NCBI GenBank assembly: GCA_964371035.1
Contig: CAYJLG010000009.1
Location: 1 to 64,000 of the forward strand
Length of the DNA: 64,000 bases
Reading direction: 5' to 3'
DNA from: UBA1535 sp964371035
Lineage (GTDB): Bacteria > Bacillota > Clostridia > Tissierellales > Sedimentibacteraceae
Numbering within the stretch: position 1 is the first letter of the stretch; the number at the start of each line of letters is the position of its first letter. The notes under the pieces were generated by a model. The model made no database searches. It had not been told where the DNA came from and saw nothing but the letters and a program-made list of their open reading frames with translations. Of this stretch, positions 41,321 through 50,527 are shown one piece after another. The translations under genes were made by a program, and so were the position numbers.

Positions 41321-42043
41321 TTATCTTGCAAGTGTCAAAATAGACACTGAGTAGGCACCGTTTTCTAAAAGCACCTTGCTACATTCGTTTGCTGTAGTTC
41401 CCGTGGTATATATATCATCAAGTAGTAATATGCTTTTGTCTTCAATTAAAAAAATGAAATTTTCTTTTTTTAGTTCAAAAGCATTTTTAAGATTTTTCTT
41501 TCTATCTTCAAGAGAAAGATCACTTTGTTTTTTTGTGTCTACTGTTCTTTTTAATAAATCTATGCTAGGTATATCTACTAATTCAGACAATTTTTTTGAA
41601 ATGAGCTCTACTTGATTATAACCTCTGTTTCTTAATTTTTTCTTATGCAAAGGAACATATGTCATTAGATCAAAATCTAAAAACTCGTTGTCCATCATGT
41701 AAGAATACAGTAGATATGAAAATAATTTGTATAGGTAAGTTTTTTCGTTAAATTTGTAGTCATGAATAAGATCTTTTATTTTGTTTTTATATCTAAAGGG
41801 GCTTCTAGCTATATCAAAATATTTTTCAGTTTTGATACACTCTTCACAAATATACAAGTCATGGTTATAGAACAAACTTTTACCACATTTTGCACATAAA
41901 GGTTGTTCTGGTAAAGCCAATGATTTAAGACATTTTGTACAGATATATTTGTCGTAGATATCTTCATCATAAATATTGCAAATTTGGCAAATATTCTTTT
42001 CTGGATATATTAACTCCAAAAAAGATTCTATGTAATCTTTCAT
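41321..42043 (-). CDS. comFC: ComF/ComFC-type phosphoribosyltransferase-like protein
   Basis: A 240-aa protein with an N-terminal zinc-ribbon region (CQICN, CTKCLK, CAKCGK, CEEC, residues about 17-73) and a C-terminal PRT fold with the PRPP motif LLLDDIYTTGTTANE. ComFC is needed for DNA uptake in competent Firmicutes, working after the ComEC channel with ComFA. Here comFA is not adjacent; recD2 lies upstream, 19 bases away, and the two may be one transcript. Confidence 0.9.
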   Translation of the reverse strand: MKDYIESFLELIYPEKNICQICNIYDEDIYDKYICTKCLKSLALPEQPLCAKCGKSLFYNHDLYICEECIKTEKYFDIARSPFRYKNKIKDLIHDYKFNEKTYLYKLFSYLLYSYMMDNEFLDFDLMTYVPLHKKKLRNRGYNQVELISKKLSELVDIPSIDLLKRTVDTKKQSDLSLEDRKKNLKNAFELKKENFIFLIEDKSILLLDDIYTTGTTANECSKVLLENGAYSVSILTLAR

Positions 42044-42062
42044 AACCCTACCCCCGTAGTTG

Positions 42063-44288
42063 TTAGCTTAAATAAAATTCCTTCAATACCCTTAATCTAT
42101 CATCAAGCGATGAATATCTGTTATCAACTCTAGTGTTTTTTACCATTGCTTCAACATATTTTTCTTGTCCAACCAAAACTACAAGTTCTTTTGCTCTTGT
42201 AACTGCAGTGTATAACAAGTTTTTTGACAATAAGATTTCTGGAGCCCAAGTTACAGGCATAATCACGATAGGAAATTCACTACCTTGACTTTTATGCACT
42301 GTAGAAGCATAGGCTAAGATTATTTCATCAAGTTGAGAAAATGAATATGTAGCTTCTTTGTTATCATCAAATTCAACTATTAGTTCCTGGCTTTTATCGT
42401 CTATAAAAATTATATAACCTATATCACCGTTATAAACGCCTTCTCCTTCTAGTTCTTGGCCATTATCATATCTTGCGACCCAAGGCAACTGATAATTGTT
42501 TTTTATTTGCATTACTTTGTCGCCTACACGAAAAGCAATTTTGCCGATTAGTTTTTCGCGTTTCAAATTAGAAGGTGGATTTATTATTTCCTGTAGTTTT
42601 ATGTTTAATTCTACGACACCTGCATCACCTTTTTTCATAGGAGACAGCACTTGTATATCTTTGATAGGATCAATTCCATACTTAGCGGGTAGTCGTTCTG
42701 TATATAATTCTACTATCAAGTTTGCAATATCTATACTAGTGTTTTTTCTCATGAAGAAAAAATCTGAATCTTTTTCATTGCAAATTGGCATGTTACCTTT
42801 ATTAATTCTATGAGCGTTTTCAATGATTGTACTACCTTTGGCTTGTCTAAAAATAGTATCTAATCTTATAGTTTTTACTGCATCGCTACTGATTATATCT
42901 TTCAATACGTTTCCTGCACCTACAGAAGGAAGCTGATCTACATCACCTACGAGCACTAATCTAGTCCCGTTTTTTATGGCTTTTAGCAGATTGTTCATTA
43001 GAATAATGTCAATCATAGAAACTTCATCTACTATTATTACGTCGCTTTCTAGCGGTGAATCTTCATTTTTATTAAAAGATAAATTGCTGTCTATTTCACC
43101 ATAAGCGTATTCCAACATTCTATGTACTGTTTTAGCTTCTCTGCCTGTTGATTCTGTGATTTTTTTAGCAGCGCGTCCCGTAGGGGCACACAATAGTACT
43201 TTTTTTTCTAAATTTTCGAAAATATGCATAATAGCTTTAATTATAGTAGTTTTACCTGTTCCGGGGCCACCTGTGATTACTGTGACACCGTTTAATATGG
43301 ATTCTTTTATAGCGTTTTTTTGCATTTCTGTCAATTCTACATCGTGAATTTTTTGAAAACTAGACAGTTGATAATCAATCATATTTGTATTATCGTGATA
43401 ATTTTCTGACAAAAGTGCAAATAATCTATTGCATACATTGATTTCTGCAGCATGATAAGGTGCGTAGTATATACAGTTTGAACCGTTTACAGTTTCAATG
43501 TGTAAACTACCCTTAAATGCCATGTTTTTAATTTCCATTTTTATCAAGGTTTCGTCACATTCGAGCAACGTTATCGCTTCTTTTAATAAATAATCCTCAG
43601 GCACGTATGAATGACCTTTAGCTGCGTTCTCGATTAATAAAAAGCTTATTCCGGAGGCTATTCTGAAGGAAGATTGTTTTTCAACTCCTATCGAAAAAGC
43701 GATTTTGTCAGCTAGTTTAAAACCTATACCAAATATGTCTTCTGCCAATCTGTAAGGATTTTCCTGGATAATAGATATAGTGTTGTCTCCATATTGTTTA
43801 AATATTTTTACTGCGAAGTTGGAGCTAATTCCGTGATTTTGTAAAAACATCATTATTTCTTTTATGTCTAATTGACTAACAAAACTTTCAGAAATGACTT
43901 TAGCTTTTTTCTCTCCTATACCTTCTATTTCCGTAAGTTTTTCAGGAAATTTCTGTATTATAGAAAAAGATTCTTGGCCAAAGCGACTAACGATTTTTTT
44001 CGCTGTCGATGCACCGATCCCTTTAATCAATCCAGAAGCGAGGTAGTTTTCTATCTCATCAAGTTCAGTTGGCAATAAAATGCTAAAAGTTTCGGCCTGA
44101 AATTGTTCGCCGTATCTTTGATGTTTTACAGTTTTTCCGTATAATATTACTGTTTCGTTTATAAGATCGGAGGGGAAGACACCTGTTATAGTTCTAACTA
44201 TATCTGTTGACTCTAAAAGGGCTACAGTATAACCATTTTCTTCATTTCTAAAAATCACATCGACTATTATTCCCTTTAATTCTTCCAT
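42063..44288 (-). CDS. recD2: RecD2-family 5'-3' DNA helicase
   Basis: The ATG at 44288 follows GAGGGTG; an ATG four codons earlier has no site. The 741-aa protein has an N-terminal OB-like and helix-hairpin-helix region (to about 330, with GIGASTAKKIV and EGIGEKKAKVI), Walker A ITGGPGTGKTT, Walker B VIIVDEVSMID, VGDVDQLPSVGAG and a C-terminal STVHKSQGSEFPIV motif. This is the stand-alone RecD2, found where RecBC is absent, acting in replication-linked repair. The following comFC gene is close. Confidence 0.94.
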   Translation of the reverse strand: MEELKGIIVDVIFRNEENGYTVALLESTDIVRTITGVFPSDLINETVILYGKTVKHQRYGEQFQAETFSILLPTELDEIENYLASGLIKGIGASTAKKIVSRFGQESFSIIQKFPEKLTEIEGIGEKKAKVISESFVSQLDIKEIMMFLQNHGISSNFAVKIFKQYGDNTISIIQENPYRLAEDIFGIGFKLADKIAFSIGVEKQSSFRIASGISFLLIENAAKGHSYVPEDYLLKEAITLLECDETLIKMEIKNMAFKGSLHIETVNGSNCIYYAPYHAAEINVCNRLFALLSENYHDNTNMIDYQLSSFQKIHDVELTEMQKNAIKESILNGVTVITGGPGTGKTTIIKAIMHIFENLEKKVLLCAPTGRAAKKITESTGREAKTVHRMLEYAYGEIDSNLSFNKNEDSPLESDVIIVDEVSMIDIILMNNLLKAIKNGTRLVLVGDVDQLPSVGAGNVLKDIISSDAVKTIRLDTIFRQAKGSTIIENAHRINKGNMPICNEKDSDFFFMRKNTSIDIANLIVELYTERLPAKYGIDPIKDIQVLSPMKKGDAGVVELNIKLQEIINPPSNLKREKLIGKIAFRVGDKVMQIKNNYQLPWVARYDNGQELEGEGVYNGDIGYIIFIDDKSQELIVEFDDNKEATYSFSQLDEIILAYASTVHKSQGSEFPIVIMPVTWAPEILLSKNLLYTAVTRAKELVVLVGQEKYVEAMVKNTRVDNRYSSLDDRLRVLKEFYLS

Positions 44289-44450
44289 ACACCCTCGCAT
44301 TAAATTACTACTATATTATACATATATTATAAACATGTATTAATACAATATCAATAGAAAAATTTTATAAAATACCATTTTTTTCTTTCCAAGCGTAGAT
44401 TTTTGTGGTAAAGTATGTAGTGGTATTTTAAGTTTAGGAGGGCATAAGAC

Positions 44451-46052
44451 ATGTCTAATAAAGAAAGCTTTGTCAAAGGAGCAGCCATTTTAGGTTTGGC
44501 TGGACTTTTTGTTAAAATTATAGGTGCTGTTTATAGAATTCCCCTTACTAGCCTCATAGGCACAGAGGGTATGGCGTATTATACTGCAGCATATAATGTA
44601 TATTACTTGTTTTTAACGCTATCAGTTTCAGGGATTCCGACTGCAATAGCACGTTTAGTGTCTGAAAAGAGAGCACTTGGAAATTATCTGGGTGCATATC
44701 AGGTGTATAAGACAATTTTAGTTGGAATGTTGGCTGTAGGCGTGTTTTCATCTTTGATAATCATGTTGTTTGCTAAACCAATAGTAGAATTTATGGGCTT
44801 TCCAGGTTCATACTATTCGATGCTAGCTTTGATACCTGCTTTGTTTATCATTCCATTAGTTTCAGTGTATAGAGGTTTTTTTCAAGGTATGCAAGACATG
44901 GGGCCTTTTGGGATGTCACAATTTTTAGAACAAGTATTAAGAGTAATAGTTGGATATACTTTGGCTATCACTTTGATGAATGTAGGACTTGAACAAGCTG
45001 CTGCAGGGGCTACTTTTGGAGCCTCAGCAGGAAGTATGATTGCTTTAGCAGTAGTATATATAGCATTTTTAAGAAGAAAAAAATTGACTCAATCAGAAAT
45101 CAAAAATTCACAACACAATAAATTAGACACTACTAAAAAAGTGGTTAAAGATTTATTAGTGATAGCAGTTCCTATTGCAATAGGCGCATCGATTGCTCCT
45201 TTGATGGGAAATATAGATACTTATTTTGTTGCAAATGGCTTGTCAGGATTAGGCTTTTCACAAGCGGCGATAGATGACTTGTATGGACAGTTAAATGGGA
45301 TGGCTATGCCGATAGTTAATTTTCCTCAAGCTATATCTACGGCTATAGCGATTAGTCTTGTACCTGTAATTACAGAGTCATACGTAAGAAAAGATAAGAA
45401 AAGATTAAAACAGACTGCAGATATGGGTTTGAAACTTTCATTGATTATAGCTTTGCCTTGTGGCGTAGGTATATTTATGCTAGCAGAACCGATAATGGCA
45501 CTGCTGTATCCAAGTACAGGAGCTGCAGCTCATGCATCTTCAGGAGAATTACTTCAAATACTTGCAGTGAGTGTAATATTTTTAATTATGGTACAATCAT
45601 TTACTGCTATGTTGCAAGCAGTAAACAAACAACTAATTCCTGTTAAAAACTTGTTTATTGGGTTATTGCTTAAAATTGTATTGTCATATATTTTAATAAG
45701 AATACCAGCTATAAATATTAAAGGAGCACCGATTAGTACAGGCATTGCTTATTTTGTAGCTATGATATTGAATTTAAGAGATATTAGAAGATATACAACA
45801 ATCAAACTTAGCAGTTTACCTAAAATTAGCTTTTTACCTTTTGTTTCGACGATGGTTATGGCAGTAGTAGTTGGGGGAACATTTGGTTTATGTGGATTGT
45901 TCATAGAATCTACAAATATTTTGACTCTTTTATCAATTGCTACTGGTGGTAGCAGTTACTTAGTGGCATTATTCGCAACAGGAACTATAACAAAATCTGA
46001 TTTGGAATTGATACCGATGGGAAGTAAGCTACAACGTTTTGCTAGAAAGTAA
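44451..46052 (+). CDS. MATE/MviN-type polysaccharide exporter (SpoVB/MurJ-like flippase)
   Basis: A 533-aa protein with about fourteen membrane helices. The opening FVKGAAILGLAGLFVKIIGA and YRIPLTSLIGTEG is typical of the SpoVB/stage-V-sporulation-B group of the MOP superfamily. Members flip lipid-linked wall or capsule precursors; some replace MurJ. TAGGAGG precedes the ATG. It stands upstream of mazG and hup, a neighbourhood known for this gene in Firmicutes (spoVB-yabN-hup region). Sporulation is not implied. Confidence 0.88.
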   Translation: MSNKESFVKGAAILGLAGLFVKIIGAVYRIPLTSLIGTEGMAYYTAAYNVYYLFLTLSVSGIPTAIARLVSEKRALGNYLGAYQVYKTILVGMLAVGVFSSLIIMLFAKPIVEFMGFPGSYYSMLALIPALFIIPLVSVYRGFFQGMQDMGPFGMSQFLEQVLRVIVGYTLAITLMNVGLEQAAAGATFGASAGSMIALAVVYIAFLRRKKLTQSEIKNSQHNKLDTTKKVVKDLLVIAVPIAIGASIAPLMGNIDTYFVANGLSGLGFSQAAIDDLYGQLNGMAMPIVNFPQAISTAIAISLVPVITESYVRKDKKRLKQTADMGLKLSLIIALPCGVGIFMLAEPIMALLYPSTGAAAHASSGELLQILAVSVIFLIMVQSFTAMLQAVNKQLIPVKNLFIGLLLKIVLSYILIRIPAINIKGAPISTGIAYFVAMILNLRDIRRYTTIKLSSLPKISFLPFVSTMVMAVVVGGTFGLCGLFIESTNILTLLSIATGGSSYLVALFATGTITKSDLELIPMGSKLQRFARK

Positions 46053-46113
46053 TATTTCTTAGTACACAAATTTTAAGTTTATAGTATTAATTCAAAAAAC
46101 TATGAGGTGTTTT

Positions 46114-47169
46114 ATGGATACGATAAGAATAATTGGATTGGGTGCTGGAAGTTTTGACGATTTAACTGTAAAAGCTTACAATGTGCTTAAAGAAAATGTG
46201 CCTACTTTTTTGAGGACTGAAAGACATCCAAGCATCGATGATTTTAAAAAAAATAATATAAAATTTGATACGTTTGATAATTTTTTTGAAAAAATTGAAG
46301 ATTTTGCTGAAATTTTTACTGAAATTGTTGAAAAAATACTTGCAGAATTAAAAAAATATGGTAAAATTAATTATTGTGTACCAGGCTCACCCCTTATGGG
46401 CGACACAGTAACGGATATTTTGCTAAAAAACTATAGTGACAAAATTAATATTGAAGTTATTGATGGACAGAGTTTTTTAGATAAATGTATTAAACTTAGC
46501 GGATACGCTGACTTCAAAAATATTAACATCGTTACTCCAAATGATATAGATGAATTTTCTTTCAATGTTAATGCATTAAATATCATATCTCATGTCGAGA
46601 GTAGGAGTATAGCTTCAGACGTTAAACTTAAGCTGTTGGAGCTGTATCCTGAAAATCTTCAAATTTTCAAGATAGATGTATTTGAAGAAAAATGTGTAAA
46701 AATGCCACTTTTTTCGATAGACCAACACGATGGATTTGAATTTTCAATATTTTTTTGCATTTTGCCTATTGAAATATCTGAAATAACAGTGTATAATATA
46801 GAAAACTTATGTAGAATTGTTAAAGAATTGCGAGGTCCGAATGGATGTCCATGGGATATAAAACAAACGCATGAGTCTTGTAAAAACAACCTTGCAGAAG
46901 AAGCTCAGGAAGTTATAGACGCTATTGACAATGAAGATTTTGACAATTTGTGTGAAGAACTAGGAGATTTGTTATTACAAGTAGTTTTTCATAGTGAAAT
47001 GGCTTCAGAAGAAGGGTACTTTAATTTAAACGATGTAATCACAGGTTCTTGTTCAAAGTTAATAAGGCGCCATCCACATGTGTTTGGAGATGATATAGCG
47101 CTGACACCAGAAGATGCAGTTAAGATTTGGAAAGCATCAAAAGAAAAAGAAAAAAATAACCTTAGTTAA
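46114..47169 (+). CDS. mazG: YabN/MazG-family nucleoside triphosphate pyrophosphohydrolase
   Basis: The ATG at 46114 follows GAGGTG; an ATG four codons earlier has no site. The 351-aa protein has an N-terminal tetrapyrrole-methylase-like domain (1-215, with IIGLGAG and VPGSPLMGDTVT) and a C-terminal MazG domain with RGPNGCPWDIKQTHESC and the EExxE/ExxD metal motif in LAEEAQEV and LCEELGDLL. It hydrolyses NTPs or dNTPs to monophosphates. Relatives such as B. subtilis YabN are longer, nearly 490 aa; only one MazG part is present here. Confidence 0.9.
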   Translation: MDTIRIIGLGAGSFDDLTVKAYNVLKENVPTFLRTERHPSIDDFKKNNIKFDTFDNFFEKIEDFAEIFTEIVEKILAELKKYGKINYCVPGSPLMGDTVTDILLKNYSDKINIEVIDGQSFLDKCIKLSGYADFKNINIVTPNDIDEFSFNVNALNIISHVESRSIASDVKLKLLELYPENLQIFKIDVFEEKCVKMPLFSIDQHDGFEFSIFFCILPIEISEITVYNIENLCRIVKELRGPNGCPWDIKQTHESCKNNLAEEAQEVIDAIDNEDFDNLCEELGDLLLQVVFHSEMASEEGYFNLNDVITGSCSKLIRRHPHVFGDDIALTPEDAVKIWKASKEKEKNNLS

Positions 47170-47220
47170 AGATTCCTTAGGGAACTTAAATAAAAACAAT
47201 AATAAAAGGAGGGTTTTTTT

Positions 47221-47499
47221 GTGAATAAAGCACAATTAATCGCTAGTGTAGCAGAAAAAACTGGATTTACTAAGAAGGATGCTGAAAAAGCAATCAACGC
47301 TATGATGGACAGCGTTAAAGAAGAATTAGTTAAAGGTGAAAAGGTTCAATTAGTAGGATTCGGAACTTTCGAAGTTAGAAATAGAAAAGAAAGAACTGGT
47401 AGAAATCCAAGAAATCCTAAAGAACCTGTTAACATTCCAGCATCTAAGGCACCTGTATTCAAAGCAGGCAAGTCTCTTAAAGAAGCTGTAAACAAGTAA
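47221..47499 (+). CDS. hup: HU-family DNA-binding protein
   Basis: A 92-aa protein starting MNKAQLIASVAEKTGFTKKD with GTG as start codon after AGGAGGG. It carries VQLVGFGTFEVRNRKERTGR and the DNA-binding arm NPRNPKEPVNIPASKAPVF. HU bends and packs DNA as a homodimer. A hairpin (47508-47529) and a true terminator (47561-47606) follow. Confidence 0.97.
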   Translation: MNKAQLIASVAEKTGFTKKDAEKAINAMMDSVKEELVKGEKVQLVGFGTFEVRNRKERTGRNPRNPKEPVNIPASKAPVFKAGKSLKEAVNK

Positions 47500-47560
47500 T
47501 CCGTTTAGTGAATATTGATATTCACTGACACTACATGAGAATTTTAATGAAACAATTATG

Positions 47561-47606
47561 AATAAAGCATATTTTTAGAACAACTAAAATTATGCTTTAT
47601 TTTTTT
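47561..47606 (+). terminator. Terminator after hup
   Basis: AATAAAGCATA (47561-47571) pairs with TATGCTTTATT (47591-47601), followed by more T residues to 47606. Confidence 0.85.
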
Positions 47607-47670
47607 GGAAAAATAGTGTAGTATATTATAAAGTTATCACGAAAAGTGATAAATGAAAGGATTGATAAGT

Positions 47671-48738
47671 TTGAATAATTTAAGTGTAATTGATACAAAA
47701 ATATATAAGATTGACAGTGAAAATATAGATGAAGCACTGTTGGTTGAAGCTGCAAGCATTATTAGACAAGGCGGAACAGTAGTTTTTCCAACAGAAACTG
47801 TATATGGAATAGGTGCAGATGCGTTGAATGAAACAGCATGTGGCAATATATTTCTTGCAAAAGGAAGACCAAGCGACAATCCTTTAATCGTTCATATTTC
47901 TAGCTTAGAAGAACTAGAAAAATTAGTAGAAAAAATTGATGAAAAAGCTATGGCTTTGGCTGAAAAATTTTGGCCAGGTCCGATGACTTTAGTTATGAAT
48001 AAAAAAGCGGCTGTAAGCGATAAGGTTACTGCAGGGCTTAATACTGTGGCAGTGAGAATGCCAAAAAACACGATAGCATCAGCACTTATACGATTAAGCG
48101 AAACTCCTATAGCGGCACCGAGTGCAAATATTTCAGGCAAACCAAGTCCTACATTGTTTAAGCATGTAAAAGAAGATATGATGGGTAAAGTTGATGCTAT
48201 TATAGATGGTGGTTCGTGTGAGTTCGGATTAGAATCATCAGTGATTGATGTTACAGGAGAAGTAGCAACAATTTTAAGACCTGGTAGCGTTACTAAAGAG
48301 GATGTTGAAAAAATCCTAGGTAAATGTGAATATGACCCAGCTATAATAAGTTCAGACGAAGAAATTGTGCCTAAGTCACCAGGGCAAAAATACAAACATT
48401 ATTCGCCTTTGGCAAAAGTAGTACTATATAAGGGCGATTTATCAAAACAAATAGGTAAAATTAAAAGTGATTTTATAAAATATTCTGACGAAGGTCTTAA
48501 AGTCGCTGTCATGGCTACAGAGCAAACTTTAGAAGAGTATAGTGGTGATTTTTTGATTTCTATGGGCGATAGAGATGATTTGAATTCCATAGCTTCTAAG
48601 TTGTTTAATGCCTTGAGGTTGTTTGACGAAATGAAAGTAGATATAATCCTAGCTGAATCTGTAGATGAAAATGGAGTAGGTAAAGCGATAATGAATAGAC
48701 TCTCAAAAGCTTCTGAAATTGAAGTGGAATGCGACTAG
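47671..48738 (+). CDS. tsaC: Threonylcarbamoyl-AMP synthase, Sua5 type
   Basis: TTG at 47671 has AAAGGA 9 bases upstream; the earlier in-frame ATG at 47653 has no ribosome site, so the shorter 355-aa form is preferred, though not certain. It has a YrdC domain with IRQGGTVVFPTETVYGIGA, KGRPSDNPL and SANISGKPSPT, then the Sua5 C-terminal domain (about 215-355, after SPGQKYKHYSP). It makes threonylcarbamoyl-AMP for the t6A37 modification of ANN-decoding tRNAs. Confidence 0.93.
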   Translation: MNNLSVIDTKIYKIDSENIDEALLVEAASIIRQGGTVVFPTETVYGIGADALNETACGNIFLAKGRPSDNPLIVHISSLEELEKLVEKIDEKAMALAEKFWPGPMTLVMNKKAAVSDKVTAGLNTVAVRMPKNTIASALIRLSETPIAAPSANISGKPSPTLFKHVKEDMMGKVDAIIDGGSCEFGLESSVIDVTGEVATILRPGSVTKEDVEKILGKCEYDPAIISSDEEIVPKSPGQKYKHYSPLAKVVLYKGDLSKQIGKIKSDFIKYSDEGLKVAVMATEQTLEEYSGDFLISMGDRDDLNSIASKLFNALRLFDEMKVDIILAESVDENGVGKAIMNRLSKASEIEVECD

Positions 48739-48782
48739 AACTTCAGAGAAATAAAAATTTTGTTTATATATAAAGGAAATAC

Positions 48783-48812
48783 TTGCAGAAATCCTATGAC
48801 AGAGGGTATAAT
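48783..48812 (+). promoter_or_regulatory. Promoter of rpiB
   Basis: TTGCAG (48783-48788), 18 bases, TATAAT (48807-48812), about 75 bases before the rpiB ATG. Confidence 0.65.
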
Positions 48813-48888
48813 GAAGAGTATTGTGGATAGGATAGAAGTCAAGAAAAATTTCCCAGGAAATAATTGATGATTAGAAAGGAAAATTAAC

Positions 48889-49320
48889 ATGAAAATTTCA
48901 CTAGGATGTGACCATGGCGGTTATGAATTGAAAGAACTAATTAAAAAACACTTAGAAAGTAAAAATATTGAAGTAGAAGATGTTGGGACATATAGTTTAG
49001 AATCTGTTGACTATCCTGATTTTGGGAAAAAAGCAGCAGTTTTAGTTGCAGAGAAAAAGGTTGATCTAGGGATTGTTGTTTGTACTACAGGTATAGGGAT
49101 ATCTATAGCTGCAAACAAGGTAAAAGGAGTAAGATGTGCACTTTGTACAAACGAGTTTACTGCAAAGATGACAAGATTACATAACGATTCAAACATGCTG
49201 GCTTTAGGCGCAGGAGTCGTAGGAAACAACATGGCTATTGCAATTGTAGATACATGGCTTTCAACTGAGTTCGAAGGTGGAAGACATGAGCGAAGAGTAA
49301 ATAAGATTGAAGAATTGTAA
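48889..49320 (+). CDS. rpiB: Ribose-5-phosphate isomerase B
   Basis: A 143-aa protein starting MKISLGCDHGGYELKELIKK, with the active-site region VVCTTGIGISIAANKVKGVR (Cys at about 65 as base) and CTNEFTAKMTRLHNDSNMLA. It interconverts ribose 5-phosphate and ribulose 5-phosphate. GAAAGGA lies ahead of the ATG. tagO-like follows after 39 bases, probably on the same mRNA. Confidence 0.96.
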   Translation: MKISLGCDHGGYELKELIKKHLESKNIEVEDVGTYSLESVDYPDFGKKAAVLVAEKKVDLGIVVCTTGIGISIAANKVKGVRCALCTNEFTAKMTRLHNDSNMLALGAGVVGNNMAIAIVDTWLSTEFEGGRHERRVNKIEEL

Positions 49321-49359
49321 GATGAATTTTGTAAAACATAAGAAAATGAGGTTTCAACA

Positions 49360-50409
49360 ATGAGTGATTACTTTGTAGTAATTGGTGCATTTATATGTGC
49401 TTTTATCATATCTTTTGCAGTGACACCACTTGCAAGAAGGCTTGCGATTAAAGTAGGAGCGCTTGATGTGCCAAAAACAGAAAGAAAGATACATAAGGGA
49501 GCGATGCCGTATTTCGGAGGTTTGGCGATATATGTTGCGATAATATCTTGTTTGTTTGTGTTTCTTCCACACACTAAACAAAACCTTGCAATAATGGCAG
49601 GCGCAACTGTTATAGTTATAGTTGGGATTATTGATGACATGTATGATATGCCTGCAAAAATCAAATTATTGGCACAAATTGTAGCTGCTTGCATAGCTGT
49701 CTACGGTGGAATAAGGATAAATTTTATCACAAATCCATTTAGTGAATCAGGATATGTGTTTTTTGCTATGTTTTCTATTCCTGCTACTATTATCTGGATA
49801 GTAGGAGTGACTAATACGATTAACTTGATTGATGGACTAGATGGGTTGGCTGCTGGAGTTTCAGGGATTGCGGCGTTAACTTTTTTTGTGACTGCTATCA
49901 CTAAAAACTATGATTTTATTTATATTTATTGTGTAGTAGTAGCTGGTGCAGCGTTTGGATTTTTACCACACAACTTCAATCCAGCTAAAATATTCATGGG
50001 CGATACAGGTGCTATGCTATTGGGATATATGCTGGCTGTAATAGCAGCTATTGGAGCCGTCAAGAGCGTTGCTGCGATAGCGCTTATAATACCTGTATTT
50101 ACTATTGGAGTACCTATTATAGACACTTTTTTTGCTATAGTTAGAAGAGTTTCCAATAATAGATCTATAATGGAAGCAGACAAAGAGCATTTGCATCACC
50201 AATTGCTAAAAAGAGGATTGAGTCACAGACAGACTGTTTTAGTTCTTTATACTATAAGTATAATTTTAGGCGGCACTGCAGTTTATATTTCTAATGTAGA
50301 TGCAATTACAGGCATTACTACGGTTGTATTGATGTTTTGTGTGATAATTCTTTTAGCTGAAAGAGTTGGCTTGATAAGATTTTTCAAACAAAAAAACAAA
50401 GAAGAATAA
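49360..50409 (+). CDS. tagO: TagO/WecA-type undecaprenyl-phosphate GlcNAc-1-phosphate transferase
   Basis: A 349-aa protein with about eleven membrane helices. Conserved cytoplasmic motifs are GIIDDMYDMPAKIKL (DD motif), NLIDGLDGLAAGVSG, FNPAKIFMGDTGAM and HLHHQLLKRGLSHRQTV. It transfers GlcNAc-1-phosphate (or a related sugar phosphate) to undecaprenyl phosphate, the first step of teichoic acid, capsule or O-type glycan synthesis. GAGGT precedes the ATG. The mnaA gene follows after a MITE half, so both feed the same ManNAc/GlcNAc-based polymer. Confidence 0.92.
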   Translation: MSDYFVVIGAFICAFIISFAVTPLARRLAIKVGALDVPKTERKIHKGAMPYFGGLAIYVAIISCLFVFLPHTKQNLAIMAGATVIVIVGIIDDMYDMPAKIKLLAQIVAACIAVYGGIRINFITNPFSESGYVFFAMFSIPATIIWIVGVTNTINLIDGLDGLAAGVSGIAALTFFVTAITKNYDFIYIYCVVVAGAAFGFLPHNFNPAKIFMGDTGAMLLGYMLAVIAAIGAVKSVAAIALIIPVFTIGVPIIDTFFAIVRRVSNNRSIMEADKEHLHHQLLKRGLSHRQTVLVLYTISIILGGTAVYISNVDAITGITTVVLMFCVIILLAERVGLIRFFKQKNKEE

Positions 50410-50413
50410 TAGA

Positions 50414-50460
50414 TTTTATTATTTTTCCTTTGGGGTACATATGTTAACTGTGAATAGTAA
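50414..50460. mobile_element. Right half of a MITE-like element
   Basis: TTTTATTATTTTTCCTTTGG, GGTACATATGTTA and the terminal ACTGTGAATAGTAA (50447-50460) match the right half of the 27039 copy nearly base for base. The left terminal repeat is absent; the tagO stop lies 5 bases upstream, so a deletion or one-ended insertion is likely. Confidence 0.7.
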
Positions 50461-50527
50461 CTAAATTATATAGATTAGTTTTGATTTTGACAATTAAGGC
50501 AAAGTTGAATGAATACGGAGGCAAATT